This document shows positions 34,852 through 37,910 of a stretch of 37,910 bases of DNA, piece by piece. The DNA comes from Lentisphaerota bacterium (GTDB lineage: Bacteria > Verrucomicrobiota > Lentisphaeria > Oligosphaerales > JABHEG01), in assembly GCA_018676675.1 (NCBI GenBank), contig JABHEG010000098.1, forward strand, positions 1 through 37,910, written 5' to 3'. The translations under genes and the position numbers were made by a program. Position 1 is the stretch's first letter. Each line of letters opens with the position of its first letter. The notes under the pieces were generated by a model. It saw only the letters and a program-made list of their open reading frames with translations, had not been told where the DNA came from and made no database searches.

Positions 34852-37716
34852 ATGCGAATCGAGATGACGGTGACTTTCGCAGTTGCGCTGGTGTGCATGT
34901 GCCAGTTGATCCCCGGAACACGGGCGCAGGACTCGGCCCCGACTCCGGGAGTGATTCTGTACGTCGCCCTCGACGGGAACGATGCCTGGGGTGGGGGGCT
35001 GCCAGCTCCGAACGTCGCCAGGACCGACGGCCCGTTCGCCACTCTCGAACGCGCCCGGAAGGCCATTGTCTCTCTGAAAGCGGCAGGTCCGTTGCCCAGG
35101 GGCGGCGTGGCCGTGCACTTGCATGAAGGTGCGTACGAGTTGGCCGCAACATTCAAGCTCACGGCCGCGGATACGGGCAGCGAGAGTGCGCCCATCGTCT
35201 ATCGCTCTCACCCTGGAGAGAAGGTGATCCTGACTGGTGGACGGAGCATCTCCGGGTTCGTCCCTCACAAAGGCAAGGTGCTCAAAGCGGACGTGGGGGC
35301 GTTGGGGCTCAAAGGCGTCGGCTTCCGGCAGGTGCTGTTCGACGGGAAACGCCAGATCCTTGCCCGTTACCCGAACTTTGACCCCGGGAACCCGCATGGC
35401 GGGGGTTTTGCCTATGTTGACGGGCAGCCGCTGAACATGTACAAGCCGTTGCCGGGAGGAGAGAACGTGCGGGTGATCCAGTGCAAGCCCCGCGATGTTC
35501 GCAGATGGGCGCGCCCGGAGTTGGGTGAGGTCATCATTTTCCCGCGCTACAACTGGAACAACACCAGCGCCCCCATCGCGTCCGCGGACCCCACTGAGGG
35601 CACGATTACCCTTGCCAAGGACATCGCCGATCCCGAGCATCCGCAGAGCCGGAGCATTCGCCCACTGGACCGGTTTTACGTCCGCAACCTTCCTGAAGAG
35701 CTCGATGCCCCCGGCGAATGGTACCTGGATACAGCGAGTTGGACGTTGTACTTCTGGCCACCGAGGCCTATGGCAGACGCAACTGTCCGAGCGCCCGTCC
35801 TCCAGACTGTGATCGATATCGGCCCCAAAGCGAACTGGATCAGTATCCGTGGCTTTGTCATCGAAGGTTGTGACGGTGTGGCCGTGAATGTGCGTGATTC
35901 AGAAAACTGCCTCATCGTCGGCAACACGATTCACGACACCGGGGGGAAACTGGGGTGGTTCGCCGCAGTGACCGTGACCGGCGGCCGAAACTGCGGCGTG
36001 GTCGGGAACGATCTCTACGAAATCTGTAATGACGGCATCCGTCTGCAGAGCGCCTGGTCGGAGCGCCATGCGCTTGACCCCATCGGGCATTACGCCGACA
36101 ACAACTACCTGCACCACATCGGTGTACTGAACGGTCATGGCTGCGGCATCTCCATCCGCGGCACCGGGCTGCGTGTTTCGCATAACCTCATCCATGACAC
36201 GACGCGCTGCGGGATCTTCGGCGGCGGACATGACTGTGTGGTCGAGTACAATCACATCCGCCACGTGAATCTGGAAACTGAAGACACAGCCGGCTACTAC
36301 GTCGGTGGCAACTGGCACATCCGCGGCCACATCATCCGCTACAACTATGTCCACGACGTGCTCGGTTACGGTCGCAGAGGCGATACCTGGACGAGTCCGC
36401 ACTACGCCTGGGGCATTTATCTCGACGATGACCACAGCGGCGCGCACGTCTATGGGAACATCGTGGCGCGTACCACACTGGGCGGCTCTCACATCCACGC
36501 AGGCCGTGACAATCTTCTCGAGAACAACATCTTCATCGACCACACCAAGCAGCAAATGCAGTACTCAGGCCATGGCCGTGAGCACTGGGTTCTCGGGAGG
36601 CATCGCAAGGCATTCAAGGAAGCCATGGCCAAGCCTGCCTACCGCAAGAAGTATCCCGAACTGGTCGATGCCGATTTGGACACGATCTGGGAGATGACCG
36701 GTAATACGTTCCGCCGTAATATCATCTCCTACAGCAATCCGGCGGCCACGTTGTACAAATGCAGCACGCGCGACGGCAACGTGTTCCGGGACAACCAGTC
36801 CGATCACAACCTGGTCTGGCACTGCGGGCTTCCGGTCACGGTCGGCCAGTACGGGATGAAGGACACGCCGTCGACCCTCTCATGGGAGCAGTGGCAGGAG
36901 AAGGGGTTCGACACACACTCGGTCGTTGGCGACCCGTTGTTTGTCGATCCAGCCAATGATAACTATCGACTGAAGCCTGAATCCCCCGCCTTTCGACTTG
37001 GTTTTGAGCCCATCCCGGTTGAGGAGATTGGCCCGTACGCGAGTGCGCTTCGCGCGTCCTGGCCGATCGTCGAGGCCAAGGGCGTGCGGGAAACGCCGTT
37101 GGTGGACACCAAGGTAGATCTCCCGCCTCAGCTGTCCCGGAAGCGTCCGACGGCAGTTGTCTCGCGCGTGGCAGGTGCACCGTTCGCAGACGGCGATTGG
37201 CCGGGAAGGCTCTTGACGGTGGCCCAGCAGACGACCGGGGGTGCCATCCGCACGCCAGCCGGTAGCTTCCGCATGTGCCACGACGGGAACAACGTGTACG
37301 TCGCACTCACCGTGCCGGTAAAGGACGCGGCCACGCTCAAACTGGGGACGGAATGGACGGTGGACGATGCGGCCGAGATCTGCTTTCAGGACCTATCCGA
37401 TGCCACACCCGGTCCGATCTTCGTGGTGCATGGGTTCGCTTCCGGGACGCACGAGAGCGTGACGGAAGCCGGAGCCTCGGTGTCGGCTGCGACGGCGGTC
37501 GGGGCCGCCGTTCGCTTTGCCGCACGCACCGGAGAGGGGAACTGGCAGGGGCAGTGGACCGTTCCGCTGAAGGCTGCCGGGATCACCTACAAACCCGGCT
37601 GCAAGCTGGCCTTCAATCTTGGCATCAGACGTACGGAGACCGACGAGTGGATTCAGTGGTGTGGATCCGGGGCAACCTGGCGCCTGGCGGAGGCTGGACG
37701 ACTCATACTTGAGTAG
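34852..37716 (+). CDS. Secreted right-handed beta-helix enzyme with CBM9-like tail
   Basis: A 954-residue exported protein. The ATG at 34852, after AGGAAGG, starts the signal peptide (MRIEMTVTFAVALVCMCQ, cut near TRAQ). A GTG at 34825, after AGGAG, would add nine residues and is also acceptable. Residues of about 35-150 match the opening of beta-helix glycan enzymes of the GH141/GH120 type (YVALDGNDAWGG, DGPFATLERARKAI, HEGAYELAATFKL). Residues of about 330-580 hold parallel beta-helix repeats with regular N-x-I/F-x-x-N/H patterns (NTIHDTGG, NLIHDTTRCGIFGG, NYVHDVLGYG, NNIFIDHTKQQ). A DPLFVDPANDNYRLKPESPA segment closes the helix. The last 150 residues look like a CBM9-type domain (VYVALTVPVKD, DDAAEICFQD). 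It is probably a glycosidase or lyase; the specificity is unknown. Confidence 0.87.
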   Translation: MRIEMTVTFAVALVCMCQLIPGTRAQDSAPTPGVILYVALDGNDAWGGGLPAPNVARTDGPFATLERARKAIVSLKAAGPLPRGGVAVHLHEGAYELAATFKLTAADTGSESAPIVYRSHPGEKVILTGGRSISGFVPHKGKVLKADVGALGLKGVGFRQVLFDGKRQILARYPNFDPGNPHGGGFAYVDGQPLNMYKPLPGGENVRVIQCKPRDVRRWARPELGEVIIFPRYNWNNTSAPIASADPTEGTITLAKDIADPEHPQSRSIRPLDRFYVRNLPEELDAPGEWYLDTASWTLYFWPPRPMADATVRAPVLQTVIDIGPKANWISIRGFVIEGCDGVAVNVRDSENCLIVGNTIHDTGGKLGWFAAVTVTGGRNCGVVGNDLYEICNDGIRLQSAWSERHALDPIGHYADNNYLHHIGVLNGHGCGISIRGTGLRVSHNLIHDTTRCGIFGGGHDCVVEYNHIRHVNLETEDTAGYYVGGNWHIRGHIIRYNYVHDVLGYGRRGDTWTSPHYAWGIYLDDDHSGAHVYGNIVARTTLGGSHIHAGRDNLLENNIFIDHTKQQMQYSGHGREHWVLGRHRKAFKEAMAKPAYRKKYPELVDADLDTIWEMTGNTFRRNIISYSNPAATLYKCSTRDGNVFRDNQSDHNLVWHCGLPVTVGQYGMKDTPSTLSWEQWQEKGFDTHSVVGDPLFVDPANDNYRLKPESPAFRLGFEPIPVEEIGPYASALRASWPIVEAKGVRETPLVDTKVDLPPQLSRKRPTAVVSRVAGAPFADGDWPGRLLTVAQQTTGGAIRTPAGSFRMCHDGNNVYVALTVPVKDAATLKLGTEWTVDDAAEICFQDLSDATPGPIFVVHGFASGTHESVTEAGASVSAATAVGAAVRFAARTGEGNWQGQWTVPLKAAGITYKPGCKLAFNLGIRRTETDEWIQWCGSGATWRLAEAGRLILE

Positions 37717-37751
37717 CTGTGTGCAGTTGCGTGATGGGTGTTCCACCGCCC

Positions 37752-37910
37752 CCCAATGCCATTAACTTCCTCTGGAGACGGTCGCGGCATGGCAGCCCTT
37801 CGACCAGGCTCAGGGCCTTGAGCAAGTCCCACAGCCGTGGGACGCGTCGAAACGGCCCCTCCCACTCTCGAGAAGCACACAATGTGGGAGGCGGTGCCAC
37901 CCGGCGACTC
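37752..37910. repeat. MITE-like palindromic repeat, right copy (inverted, cut by window edge)
   Basis: This is an inverted copy of the element at 1626-1826. It starts with CCCAATGCCATTAACTT (37752-37768), 15 of 17 identical to the left copy's terminal repeat. It continues with high similarity to the point corresponding to left position 1668, where the window ends, so about 42 bases are missing. The GTCCCAC/GTGGGAC hairpin (37826-37832 with 37837-37843) is conserved as a stem although its loop differs from the left copy. It begins 36 bases after the beta-helix stop. Confidence 0.8.

Overview
The window reads as about 37.9 kb of a GC-rich bacterial genome devoted almost entirely to cutting and metabolising complex carbohydrates. 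It has 18 well-supported protein genes, one broken gene, one possible small ORF and four kinds of intergenic repeat or palindromic element. No rRNA, tRNA, transposase, integrase, CRISPR or phage gene was seen. Several features together suggest a member of the PVC group (Lentisphaerota, Kiritimatiellota, Verrucomicrobiota or Planctomycetota) or a nearby phylum. These are many secreted enzymes of poorly characterised families (DUF4838, DUF5060 and GH42-like, GH101-like and beta-helix proteins), a glycyl radical enzyme, and no SusC/SusD pair. This placement is inference from gene content; there is no phylogenetic marker in the window.

Left part, minus strand (145-15313). A membrane-fusion protein of an efflux system lies next to a palindromic repeat at 1626-1826. 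To its right is a minus-strand run that reads, in transcription order: glycyl radical enzyme, its radical-SAM activase, a P1-family self-cleaving aminopeptidase, a decayed rhamnogalacturonan lyase, a large GH42-like secreted protein and a large GH101-like secreted protein. The first four are packed with gaps or overlaps of only a few bases and look co-transcribed.

Middle, plus strand (15525-24464). Starting divergently are a secreted DUF4838/GH67-N-like protein, a cytoplasmic GH42-like enzyme, a secreted GHL10-like TIM-barrel protein, a sugar-phosphate isomerase/epimerase-like TIM barrel and a secreted SGNH esterase. A 121-bp palindromic element precedes the GHL10-like gene. Two tandem 158-bp repeats sit directly upstream of the esterase.

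Right part (24582-37716). A minus-strand DegT-type aminotransferase faces, across a 473-bp gap, a plus-strand set: polysaccharide deacetylase with a pseudomurein-binding-like tail, DUF5060 glycoside hydrolase and a sialidase-like BNR protein. A convergent FGGY sugar kinase follows. Then come an EamA transporter and a HAD phosphatase, and finally a secreted beta-helix enzyme with a CBM9-like tail. A diverged third copy of the 158-bp repeat lies upstream of the EamA gene. The window ends inside a second, inverted copy of the 1626-1826 repeat.

Working model (inference): secreted lyases, esterase, deacetylase and glycosidases trim a decorated polysaccharide outside the cytoplasm. Cytoplasmic GH42-like and sialidase-like enzymes, isomerase, kinase and HAD phosphatase process the released sugars. 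The glycyl radical enzyme performs an anaerobic radical step on an unknown substrate. No regulator gene and no dedicated sugar importer other than the EamA protein is present. The most novel-looking items are the glycyl radical enzyme with an atypical active-site loop, the structured repeats upstream of plus-strand genes, and the deacetylase fused to a pseudomurein-binding-like tail.
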